A DNA stretch of 64,000 bases from Cupriavidus sp. D384 (GTDB taxonomy: Bacteria > Pseudomonadota > Gammaproteobacteria > Burkholderiales > Burkholderiaceae): the NCBI RefSeq assembly GCF_001652915.1, contig NZ_BBQI01000132.1, positions 62,001 to 126,000 of the forward strand, read 5' to 3'. Both the position numbers and the translations under genes were made by a program. Below, piece by piece: positions 10,595-18,094 of this stretch (positions are counted from its first letter, which is position 1; each line of letters begins with the position of its first letter). The notes beneath the pieces are model-generated. The model saw nothing but the letters and a program-made list of their open reading frames with translations, did no database searches and was not told the DNA's origin.

Positions 10595-10815
10595 GGATGT
10601 CCCGTCAACCCTTGGAGGCACGACTGGCGCCGCGCGTCCGATATTTATTGTGTGTTTGTGTGGTGCTTCGCCGCGTGGCTTGCGAGGCGAGCGGGCGAAA
10701 TATACCGGGCAGGGCGGGCGGGGAAAATACGGCACCCGTCGTATTTCGGGGTGGTGGCGCGGTGGAAACTGGCGCGGCGGCGCGGGCGGAGCCCTGTTGG
10801 CAGAGGGGATTGCGA

Positions 10816-11484
10816 CTATACGGTGCGCAATCCCACCCGGACGGCATGGGCCACCAGTTCCGCCGTGTTGTGCAGCGACAGCTTGCGCATCAGGTTCTCG
10901 CGATGCTTGCGAACGGTGAGCGGGCTGATTTTCAGTTCGGCTGCGATCTCGCTGGCCGTGGCGCCGCGCGCGATCAACGCCAGGATCTGGCATTCGCGGC
11001 GGGTCAGTACGTCGTCGGCATCTGGCGCCGTCGCGGCGGCGTGGGCGCGCGGGCGCTGGCCAACGTGAGCGCCGTGGCCGATTCCCGCGCCGATGTAGGG
11101 CTGGCCCAGGCGTAGCGCCTCGATGGCGGGCAGCAGTTCGCTGACGTCGCTGCGCTTGACGAGGAAGCCATGCGCGCCCGCCGCCATGGTGGCGGACATC
11201 GCCTGCGCATCGCCATCGCCGGTCAGCACCAGCACCCGCATCGCCGGAAAGCGGGTCCGCGCCTCGCCCAGGAACTGTCGCACGTCCAGCGCCGGCATAT
11301 GCAGGTCCAGCACCAGCAGGTCCACCGGCTGCGTGGCCAGCAGCGTGCGCAGTGCGGCGCCGTCCACGGCGGTGCCCACCACCGTCACGCCTTCCACCGC
11401 CGACAGCAGCAGCTTCAATCCTTCGAGCACGATGGCGTGATCGTCGGCGAGCGCAATGCGGGTGGGCGAGGGCGAAGCGGTCAT
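10816..11484 (-). CDS. NarL/FixJ-type response regulator
   Basis: The 222-residue protein has an N-terminal receiver domain (acidic pair in LADDHAIVLEG, phospho-acceptor Asp in LLVLDLHMPA, Thr in VLTGD, Lys in FLVKRS) and a C-terminal LuxR-type helix-turn-helix (LTRRECQILALIARGATASEI, then LSLHNTAELV). All key residues for phosphorylation are present. It is divergent from the hybrid histidine kinase starting at 11626, and the two probably form one system. The next genes on its strand are sapC and the giant adhesin, which makes control of those genes a reasonable guess. No operator was identified. Confidence 0.85.
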   Translation of the reverse strand: MTASPSPTRIALADDHAIVLEGLKLLLSAVEGVTVVGTAVDGAALRTLLATQPVDLLVLDLHMPALDVRQFLGEARTRFPAMRVLVLTGDGDAQAMSATMAAGAHGFLVKRSDVSELLPAIEALRLGQPYIGAGIGHGAHVGQRPRAHAAATAPDADDVLTRRECQILALIARGATASEIAAELKISPLTVRKHRENLMRKLSLHNTAELVAHAVRVGLRTV

Positions 11485-11625
11485 GGGTTGGGGGCGTGGA
11501 GGATCGCGGACATGGCAGACATTGGCAAGCCATGGAAAAAGGCGCTTTGTCTGTTCGCGGGCAAACGGATAATATCAGGCGCCGACGCCACTTACTCCCG
11601 CTTTTTTGAGCCAACTGCCACTCCG

Positions 11626-13473
11626 ATGACGCAAAAAGAACTGCCTGGCGCGATGGGCGCCGATCCGACCGACGTCGAATTGGTGCGCCTGCTGTACCGG
11701 CAGTCGAACGCGGTGCTGGCGGCGAATTTCGTCATCCCGTTGCCCGTCATCGCGATCCTGCGCGACAGCGTGCCGATGGCTGTCCTGCTGGTCTGGAGCG
11801 GTGCGATCTACGTGCTGACCGCGCTGCGGATCGTGCATTCGATCCATTTTTTCCGCCAGCGGGGCCCGATCGTGCCGGCCCGCTGGGCGCGCAGCTTCAT
11901 GGTGATGTCGTGGCTGTCTGCACTGATGTGGGGCCTGGTGGGGTCCTCCTGGCTGTTGCCCGAGCAGCCGCCGTTGGTGGCGTTTGCCTGCGTCGTGCTG
12001 GCCGGCATGTCGGGGGGCGCCGTGCCGTCGCTATCGGCACATCGGCCCACGGCCATCGGCACCATCGTGGCCATGCTGGCGCCGTTTGCGCTGTACTGCT
12101 TTGTCCACGACGGCACGGTCTACAGGATCTATCTGCTGTTCACGCTTTGCCTGTTGGCGGTGAACCTGTACTACAGCCGCAACACACACCGCACGCTACG
12201 CGAGAGCGTGCGGTTGCGCTTCGAGAACCTGGCCCTGATCGGCGAACTCAAGCACGAGCGCGACCGCGCGACCGAGGCCGATCTGGCGAAGACGCGCTTT
12301 CTGGCCGCCGCAAGCCACGACCTGCGTCAACCGGTTTACGCGCTTGGCCTGTTGACCGCCACGCTCGCTGGCCTGGCGCGCCGCACCGATGTGCCCGCCG
12401 CGCAGGCTGCCCATATCGCTGGCCGCCTCGACGGCACGCTCGACAAGATCGGCACCATGCTTGACGGTCTGCTCGACGCGTCGCGGCTCGATGCCGGGCT
12501 GATGCCGGTGCGTCGCCAGCCGCTGTGGCTCGGCGCCTGGCTGGTCGAAATGGGCGACGAGTACGCGCAGCTGGCCCGGGAGCAGGGCGGCCAGCTGCGG
12601 GTGCATGGCGCCGATGTCTGGATCGACACGGACCCTGCGCTGCTGCATCGCATCATCGACAACCTGCTGTCGAATGCGCTGCGCTATGCGCCGGGTGCCC
12701 GTGTGCTGGTGGGTTGCCGGCGTCGGACGGGCGCGGTGGAAATCCAGGTCATCGACCAGGGGCCGGGTATTCCCGAGGCGGAGCAGGCGCGCATTTTCGA
12801 CGAGTTCACGCAGTTGCCCGATGCGCGGCGTCCGGACGGACAGGGTTTAGGGCTGGGACTGGCGATCGTGCGCCGGCTGGCTGCACTGCTGGGCCATCGG
12901 GTGGCGGTACGTTCCATTCCGGGCCGGGGCACCATGTTCGCCGTGACGGTGCCGCTGGCGGCGGCCATGCCGACGCAGCGGCCGGATGTGGTGGCGGGCG
13001 GGGTGGTGAGCGACGACGTCATCGCCATGTCTGCCGCCACCCAGGCCCAGGCCCAGGCAATCGGCATCGTGCTGATCGATGACGACGCGGGCATTCGCTC
13101 GGCACTGGGCGGACTGCTCGCGCTGTGGGGCCATCCGGTCTACGCCGGGGCCACCGTCGACGACGTGCTGGCCGCCCACGCGGCGGCGGCTGCCGATGCG
13201 CAGGCGCCGATTGGGCTGATCCTCGCCGACTATCGACTGGGCAACGGAGTGACCGGCATCGACGCGGTGGCCGCGTTGCGCCGGACGCTGGGTACCGACG
13301 CGCCAGCGGTGCTGGTGACCGGCGATACGGCACCCGATCGCTTGCGCGCCCTGCACGCCAGCGGCCTGCGCGTGCTGCACAAGCCCATTGCGGCCGAGCG
13401 CCTGCGTGAACTGATCGCCGAAGTGGGCGGCATGGCCGATAGGCGGCCCTCGGCCGAGCGCGCGCTCGCCTGA
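11626..13473 (+). CDS. Hybrid sensor histidine kinase with C-terminal receiver domain
   Basis: About 615 residues from the ATG at 11626; the open frame begins further upstream but antisense to the regulator gene, so the later start is preferred. The N-terminal ~200 residues hold about six hydrophobic segments with no recognised periplasmic sensor. A HisKA domain follows with the phospho-accepting His near residue 231 (AASHDLRQPVYALG), then an HATPase domain (DNLLSNALRYAP, DQGPGIP, GLGLGLAIVRRLA). The last ~125 residues form a receiver (VLIDDDAGIR, ADYRLGNG, LHKPI). It is divergent from the NarL-type regulator across 141 bp and is probably its partner. The signal sensed is unknown. Confidence 0.85.
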   Translation: MTQKELPGAMGADPTDVELVRLLYRQSNAVLAANFVIPLPVIAILRDSVPMAVLLVWSGAIYVLTALRIVHSIHFFRQRGPIVPARWARSFMVMSWLSALMWGLVGSSWLLPEQPPLVAFACVVLAGMSGGAVPSLSAHRPTAIGTIVAMLAPFALYCFVHDGTVYRIYLLFTLCLLAVNLYYSRNTHRTLRESVRLRFENLALIGELKHERDRATEADLAKTRFLAAASHDLRQPVYALGLLTATLAGLARRTDVPAAQAAHIAGRLDGTLDKIGTMLDGLLDASRLDAGLMPVRRQPLWLGAWLVEMGDEYAQLAREQGGQLRVHGADVWIDTDPALLHRIIDNLLSNALRYAPGARVLVGCRRRTGAVEIQVIDQGPGIPEAEQARIFDEFTQLPDARRPDGQGLGLGLAIVRRLAALLGHRVAVRSIPGRGTMFAVTVPLAAAMPTQRPDVVAGGVVSDDVIAMSAATQAQAQAIGIVLIDDDAGIRSALGGLLALWGHPVYAGATVDDVLAAHAAAAADAQAPIGLILADYRLGNGVTGIDAVAALRRTLGTDAPAVLVTGDTAPDRLRALHASGLRVLHKPIAAERLRELIAEVGGMADRRPSAERALA

Positions 13474-13495
13474 GCGCGTCGCCGGCCTGCTCGAC

Positions 13496-13527
13496 CGGCG
13501 GGGCACCTGCCTTCCCGCCGTTCTTTC
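13496..13527 (+). terminator. Probable intrinsic terminator after the hybrid kinase
   Basis: CGGCGGG at 13496-13502 pairs perfectly with CCCGCCG at 13514-13520 across an 11-nt loop. TTCTTTC follows at once. It lies 22 bp after the kinase stop codon. The interrupted T-run makes it a moderate-strength candidate. Confidence 0.5.
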
Positions 13528-13796
13528 TGCCAGGGCGCCTGTTGCCTGCCGGATGCGCCAAAACTGGCGCCCGCCCCCGCTAACCGGCCACGATATGCAT
13601 CCATCTCCGCGTCAAGTGCGCCGTACGGCATGCGCGGGAACTCATTACGCGCCCTTTCCCAAGCTTGTCCCTGCCCGCACGAAGATCCTCATGGTTACGA
13701 AAGGCCAGGAAAGCCATCCACCGTCCGACACGTAAGAATTTCATTTCGCCGGCCTGGGCATGCAAGGACGTGATAAGAGACCGCGCGCCATAGGTC
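13528..13796. other. Intergenic, no gene seen
   Basis: With the terminator this makes a 323-bp gap between convergent genes. A GAGACC/GGTCTC inverted repeat (about 13779-13798) touches the stop codon of the methylesterase gene but has no T-run on either strand. Short open frames here lack ribosome-binding sites and protein-like composition. Confidence 0.5.
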
Positions 13797-14390
13797 TCAC
13801 GCCAGATGTTGGTGACCGTCTCGGCCCTCGGCCAGGGCGCAGAGCAGCGGACCGAGTTCGCCCAGCGAGATGGCGTAGTCCGGCTTGTCGCGATTCAGGG
13901 CGCTCATCGGCATGTCGGGCGCTTCGGCCTCCGCTGGGTGCTGCACGATGCTGACACCGCCTGCCTGCTTGACGGCCTGCAGCCCGGCCGCGCCGTCGCC
14001 ATCGAAGCCGGTGAGCACCACGCCTGCTACACGCGAGCCAAAATGCTTGGCTGCGGAGGCGAAGAGCGGGTCGGCGGCCGGACGCACGAAGTTCACGCGG
14101 GGCCCGCCATCCAGCGCCATCGTGCCACGCCTGGAGACGGTCAAATGGCAGCCCGGGGGCGCGAGGTAGAAATGCCCGCGTTGCATGACTTCGCCGGCAT
14201 TGGCGTATGACACTGGCATCGACGTATGGCGTTGGAGGAGCCGGTCCAGGTAACCCGGGCTGGTGGCGGAGGTGTGCTGCACCACCAGCAGCGTGCCAGG
14301 AAATTTGTCAGTCAGCGTACCGACCACGCGGCACAAGGCCGCGACCCCGCCCTTCGAGGCGGCGATCACCACGATATCGCGTCGCAACAT
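13797..14390 (-). CDS. Stand-alone CheB-type methylesterase domain protein
   Basis: 197 residues, chosen from the ATG at 14390 because AAGGAG sits seven bases upstream; a longer frame to 14483 lacks this. The whole length is a CheB catalytic domain, with the presumed triad Ser in VIAASKGGV, His in VVQHTSATSPGYLDRLL and Asp in LTGFDGDGAAGL. CheB removes methyl groups from or deamidates chemoreceptor glutamates. Here there is no receiver domain and no chemoreceptor or cheR nearby. It lies near a PAS-HWE kinase and a second CheB domain, so it probably serves a non-chemotaxis signalling module. The target is unknown. Confidence 0.8.
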   Translation of the reverse strand: MLRRDIVVIAASKGGVAALCRVVGTLTDKFPGTLLVVQHTSATSPGYLDRLLQRHTSMPVSYANAGEVMQRGHFYLAPPGCHLTVSRRGTMALDGGPRVNFVRPAADPLFASAAKHFGSRVAGVVLTGFDGDGAAGLQAVKQAGGVSIVQHPAEAEAPDMPMSALNRDKPDYAISLGELGPLLCALAEGRDGHQHLA

Positions 14391-14805
14391 GAACGATCTC
14401 CTTTCTGGCGGTGGATTGCCGATGCAGTGTTCCGCAACCTCCGTGCCTGGAAAGGCAGATATTGCTGACGATCCGCGTTTCAATCCCTCGAATCGTCGAT
14501 GACGGATTGCTGCCTTTTGCGACGATCGTTTACCGCGCGGTCAATGGCAAGGGGCTGCTGCATTGCCAATCTGTGGCCGGTCTCGGTCCTCGGCCAAGCT
14601 GGGCAGGACTTTGCGGCTCCAGAGGCGAAGGCGCGACCGACCGTGAGAGGGCGTTGTCTTTCTCTGGCTGGTTGCCCTGAAGCGGACATCGGCGCAACAT
14701 TCGACTGAGCGTCTGCCTGGCACCGACCCTAATGCTGGGGTGGACACCGCTCCTTGCGATCGGAACGAACGGCGCGGCAGAGATTCGACATTGACTGGGA
14801 AGCGA
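14391..14805. other. Intergenic between divergent methylesterase and kinase genes
   Basis: 415 bp between divergent starts, so it should hold both promoters. I found the methylesterase ribosome-binding site (AAGGAG on the minus strand) and GGGAAG before the kinase ATG, but no clear -35/-10 pair or palindrome. Short open frames here look like noise. Confidence 0.5.
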
Positions 14806-15924
14806 ATGGAAAGCATCGATGGCTCCCTGCCGGACTTTCAAGCTATTTTTCAGGCAGGCCCCGATCCGTACCTCGTCGTGGATCGCGACTTTCGCATCGT
14901 TGCGGTCGCCGATGCGTACCTGAAGGCGACGATGACACGTCGGCAGGACATCCTGGGTCGTCACATGTTCGACGTCTTTCCAGACAACCCGGACGAGGTC
15001 GACGCGACCGGTGTGAGCAATCTCAAGGCCTCGTTCACGCAAGTGCTGCGCAACGGCGTGGCCCACTTCATGGCCGTGCAGAAGTACGACATCCACGAGC
15101 CGAACGACACCGGGTCGGGGAGCATCTTTGCGGAACATTATTGGCAGCCGGCCAATTTCCCGGTGCTCGACGATCGTGCACGCGTGCGCTACATCATCCA
15201 TCGCGTCGTCGACGTCACCGAGCTCCACCGGCTGAAGCATTCGAGCCGGGAGGTCCAGCAACGCCTGGAGCGCGACCTGTACTTGCGCGCACGAGAGATC
15301 GAGCACGGCAACGAGTTGCTGCGCGAATCGCTGCTGCAGAAGGAGACACTGCTGCGCGAGATCCATCATCGCGTGAAGAACAACCTGCAGGTCATTGCCG
15401 CGTTGCTCCGATTGCAGGCTCAGCACGTTACGGACCAGGCTGCGCACACTGCACTCTCGGAGATGGGCGGGCGCATCCGCGCCATTGCCGACATCCACCA
15501 GACGCTCTATAGCTCCTTTGATCTCGCGCGTGTCGACATGTCGGAGTTCGCCACCCAGCTCGCAAAGGATCTTCTGGCCGTGTACGGTGTCGATCGTGAG
15601 CGGGTGCGCCTGCGCCTGGAGATTGCATCGTCGAGCCTGGACATCGCGCTGGCAGTGCCGTGCGGGCTGATACTAAACGAGTTGATCAGCAATTCCCTGA
15701 AGCATGCCTTTCCGATCGGCCGCAGAGGCACCGTCGTTGCAACGCTCGACGAACATGCGGCGTTGCTGAGCGTGTCAGACGACGGCGTCGGCCTTGGAGG
15801 GGCGCCGGCGAAGGTCACCTTGGGCATGCAACTGGTGCACCTGCTCGCGGAGCAGATCGGCGCGCAAGTTCGCGTCGAGTCGGAGCGCGGAACACGGGTC
15901 ACCGTGACACGCGCCGCTACGTGA
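14806..15924 (+). CDS. PAS-domain histidine kinase of the HWE/HisKA_2 type
   Basis: 372 residues from the ATG at 14806 (GGGAAG upstream). An N-terminal PAS domain (about residues 10-140; DPYLVVDRDFRIVAVADAYL, GRHMFDVFPDNP) leads through a coiled-coil linker (about 145-180) into a HisKA_2 domain whose His lies in EIHHRVKNNLQVIAALLRLQ near residue 187. The ATPase domain follows (LNELISNSLKHAFP, DDGVGLGG). There is no membrane segment, so it is cytosolic. It overlaps by 8 bp the convergent CheB-receiver gene. Kinases of this type often act with atypical receivers in general stress or light signalling; the cue here is unknown. Confidence 0.85.
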   Translation: MESIDGSLPDFQAIFQAGPDPYLVVDRDFRIVAVADAYLKATMTRRQDILGRHMFDVFPDNPDEVDATGVSNLKASFTQVLRNGVAHFMAVQKYDIHEPNDTGSGSIFAEHYWQPANFPVLDDRARVRYIIHRVVDVTELHRLKHSSREVQQRLERDLYLRAREIEHGNELLRESLLQKETLLREIHHRVKNNLQVIAALLRLQAQHVTDQAAHTALSEMGGRIRAIADIHQTLYSSFDLARVDMSEFATQLAKDLLAVYGVDRERVRLRLEIASSSLDIALAVPCGLILNELISNSLKHAFPIGRRGTVVATLDEHAALLSVSDDGVGLGGAPAKVTLGMQLVHLLAEQIGAQVRVESERGTRVTVTRAAT

Positions 15925-16942
15925 TCTGTTCCCGGTCGCGCCGTTCGAGCGCCAGTTGCAGCGCGACGTGCACTTCAGCAGCCTCATAGGGCTTCATCAC
16001 GTATCCGTAGGCGTTGGTGCGCTTGATGCTCGCGAGCGTTTCGGCATCCGCGTAGGCGGTCAGGTAGACGACGGGAATCTGCAACCGCTCCCAGATCAGC
16101 GACGCGGCCTGCGTTCCGTCCATCGCACCGGAAAGGCGGATGTCCATCAGGATCACGTCCGGAAGGGTTCGCCCGGCCGCTTCGACCGCCGCCTCGCCCG
16201 TCAAGACCGACGCACAGACGTCGTATTGCAGCGCGTGAAGATCGTTCTCGATGCTCTTCGCGACGATGCGCTCGTCTTCGACGATCATCACCCGCGCCTG
16301 GAAATCGCCGGCCAGCGGAGGCGCGCGCCGCGGGCGGGTGGCGAAGTCCAGAATCAACTCCGCAATGTCGGCCAACCGCGCCGTGTAGTCGACGGGCACT
16401 GTTTCGCGGACGCGCGTTGGCAAATCCGGCGACGGGGCCTCGGCCGGGTCCTGGACGACGATGAGGCCCCCTCGGCGCCAGATCTCCCAGGACCCCGCGA
16501 CACCGTCCTCCATCATGCCAGTGAGCACGACGCCGACGACGCGCCGCCCATAGGCCGCCGCCGCCGACCGGAACAGCGCGTTAATCGAGGGGCGGTGGTA
16601 GCTTTCGCGCGGGCTCGGCTGAACGACGACGCGGCCCCGCTCCAGTGACATGTTCGCGTCGGGCGGCGCGACGTAGACGCGGCCGGTGCCAACCAACTCG
16701 CCGTCTGCCGCGAAGCTCACCGGCAAGCGACTGCGTTGCCCGATCACGCGGTCAATCTGTCCGGGGTACCCAGCTCCCAGGTGGTGAACGACAAAGAATG
16801 CGGCGGGAATCTCCGCAGGAAAGTGAGAGAAGAACTCCGGCAGTGCACTCACGCCGCCCATAGAGGAACCGACCACGACGATGTCGCGAGCGCGAAGAGG
16901 TGTCGAGGCATCGGGAATCAACTCGGCGTCCGCTGAATTCAT
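15917..16942 (-). CDS. CheB methylesterase fused to a C-terminal receiver domain
   Basis: 341 residues. The CheB catalytic domain comes first (about residues 18-205; Ser in VVGSSMGGVSALP, His in VVHHLGAGYPGQIDRVI, Asp in LTGMMEDGVAGS). A receiver domain follows (about 220-335; VMIVEDERIVAK, Asp in VILMDIRLSG, Thr in YLTAYAD, Lys in YVMKPYE). Canonical CheB has the opposite order, receiver then esterase. The receiver is of the kind often paired with HisKA_2 kinases, and the convergent neighbour at 14806-15924 is one. I infer a kinase-controlled esterase, but no chemoreceptor is present. Confidence 0.82.
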   Translation of the reverse strand: MNSADAELIPDASTPLRARDIVVVGSSMGGVSALPEFFSHFPAEIPAAFFVVHHLGAGYPGQIDRVIGQRSRLPVSFAADGELVGTGRVYVAPPDANMSLERGRVVVQPSPRESYHRPSINALFRSAAAAYGRRVVGVVLTGMMEDGVAGSWEIWRRGGLIVVQDPAEAPSPDLPTRVRETVPVDYTARLADIAELILDFATRPRRAPPLAGDFQARVMIVEDERIVAKSIENDLHALQYDVCASVLTGEAAVEAAGRTLPDVILMDIRLSGAMDGTQAASLIWERLQIPVVYLTAYADAETLASIKRTNAYGYVMKPYEAAEVHVALQLALERRDREQIT

Positions 16943-17178
16943 GAAGTGAGCCCCGCAGGCGCGTCGCGCGGTTCAGGTGCAAACGACGCCATCAGGCATC
17001 GGCGACGTGGCGTCTTGCGAGTTGCAGCACCGTTTGAGCATCACGCATCGCGCCCTCCGAAATCGAGTACCCGGGCCGAGCCGCATGATATCTGCATGCG
17101 GCTTTGCGCCTGCGTTCATGGCGTCGGCGAACTGGCACCGCTGGCATCAAGGCCATTTCGCTTATTGGAAAGTCGCTA

Positions 17179-17196
17179 GTCACCAGCCATGGTGAC
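17179..17196. promoter_or_regulatory. Inverted repeat upstream of the esterase gene
   Basis: GTCACCA and TGGTGAC form a perfect 7-bp inverted repeat with a 4-nt spacer. It shares the TGGTGA/TCACCA half-site with the larger palindrome at 17324-17348, in the opposite arrangement. It lies in the 429-bp gap 16943-17371, which otherwise holds no credible gene. Confidence 0.35.
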
Positions 17197-17323
17197 CCGT
17201 AGGGAGTATAGGGGGCCATCCCATTTTCGCTGGCACCTTTTCGTGCCTCTTGCCAGCAGCCAAGAATGCGGCGCTTACGCATGTCCGCCTCGGCGTAACG
17301 GATTGGGAATCCCATGCACAAAA

Positions 17324-17348
17324 TTGGTGATATATTACATATCACCAA
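17324..17348. promoter_or_regulatory. Perfect operator-like palindrome before the esterase gene
   Basis: TTGGTGATAT and ATATCACCAA form perfect 10-bp arms around the 5-nt spacer ATTAC. The right arm ends 23 bp before the esterase ATG, a place where a repressor would block transcription. No regulator gene is adjacent, so the binding protein is unknown. Confidence 0.65.
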
Positions 17349-17371
17349 CCTGATAATGCGTCGCCTCCGTC

Positions 17372-18046
17372 ATGTTCGATCCTTCTCTGCTAGGCCGGAT
17401 GACTTTTACGCATGCCGAGCCGTTACAGCCCCGGTTGCCACCGGGCCGCCATCCGCTCGGAATTGCCGACGAGCGTGACGCTGTCCTTTACGTACCAGCA
17501 GGGCTCGGCCCGGCGCCGGTGCCATTGCTGATCATGTTTCACGGCGCCGGCGGCTTTCCGGAAAAGGTGTTGCCCTTCATCGAGCCGCACGCGGACGCGC
17601 ATGGCTTCCTGGTGCTGGCGCCGCATTCGACCTTTCCTACCTGGGACATCGTCATTGGCGGTAACGGGCCTGACCTGCAGCGGCTGCAGCAGGCGCTCGG
17701 CGCGGTTTCGGGTCGTTATCGGATTCGCCATGATCGACTGGCGTTCGCAGGGTTTTCGGACGGTGCGAGCTACGCGCTATCGATTGGCATCACCAACGGC
17801 GATATTGCCAGCCACGTCATTGCTTTCTCCGGCGGGTTCATGTCCGTATTCATGCAGGAAGGCTCGCCAAAGGTATTTATCGCGCATGGGCTGGCTGACG
17901 AGCAATTGCCCGTGCAGACGAGCGGCCGCACCAACGCCGCGAAGCTAAAGGCCGCCGGTTACGACGTCGAATATGTCGAATTCAACGGCACGCATGCGGT
18001 ACAGCCGCCAATTGTGACCGAGGCCATCCGCTTTTTCCTGGCATAG
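17372..18046 (+). CDS. Phospholipase/carboxylesterase-family alpha/beta hydrolase
   Basis: The product has 224 residues. It shows an oxyanion-hole region (LLIMFHGAGGFPEK), a nucleophile elbow GFSDGAS, an acidic residue in AHGLADEQLPV and a histidine in FNGTHAVQPP, a complete Ser-Asp-His set. There is no signal peptide, so it is cytosolic. The length fits small carboxylesterases of the YpfH/MhqD type. The ATG at 17372 has no strong ribosome-binding site; ATG at 17400 is an alternative. An AAA+ ATPase gene follows after 48 bp and may be cotranscribed. The perfect palindrome just upstream suggests inducible expression. The substrate is unknown. Confidence 0.75.
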   Translation: MFDPSLLGRMTFTHAEPLQPRLPPGRHPLGIADERDAVLYVPAGLGPAPVPLLIMFHGAGGFPEKVLPFIEPHADAHGFLVLAPHSTFPTWDIVIGGNGPDLQRLQQALGAVSGRYRIRHDRLAFAGFSDGASYALSIGITNGDIASHVIAFSGGFMSVFMQEGSPKVFIAHGLADEQLPVQTSGRTNAAKLKAAGYDVEYVEFNGTHAVQPPIVTEAIRFFLA

Positions 18047-18094
18047 CGCTCCGTTGTGTGAGCCCCGGGATTTGCCGCTAACGGAGTGCAACCC

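Noticed and set aside
9779..11614. Extended 611-codon frame ending in the SapC gene
   Set aside because: The upstream part runs through the NarL-type regulator in another frame; only the SapC part has family motifs.
16992..17348. Minus-strand frame of 118 codons
   Set aside because: It covers the operator palindromes, has odd composition and no ribosome-binding site.
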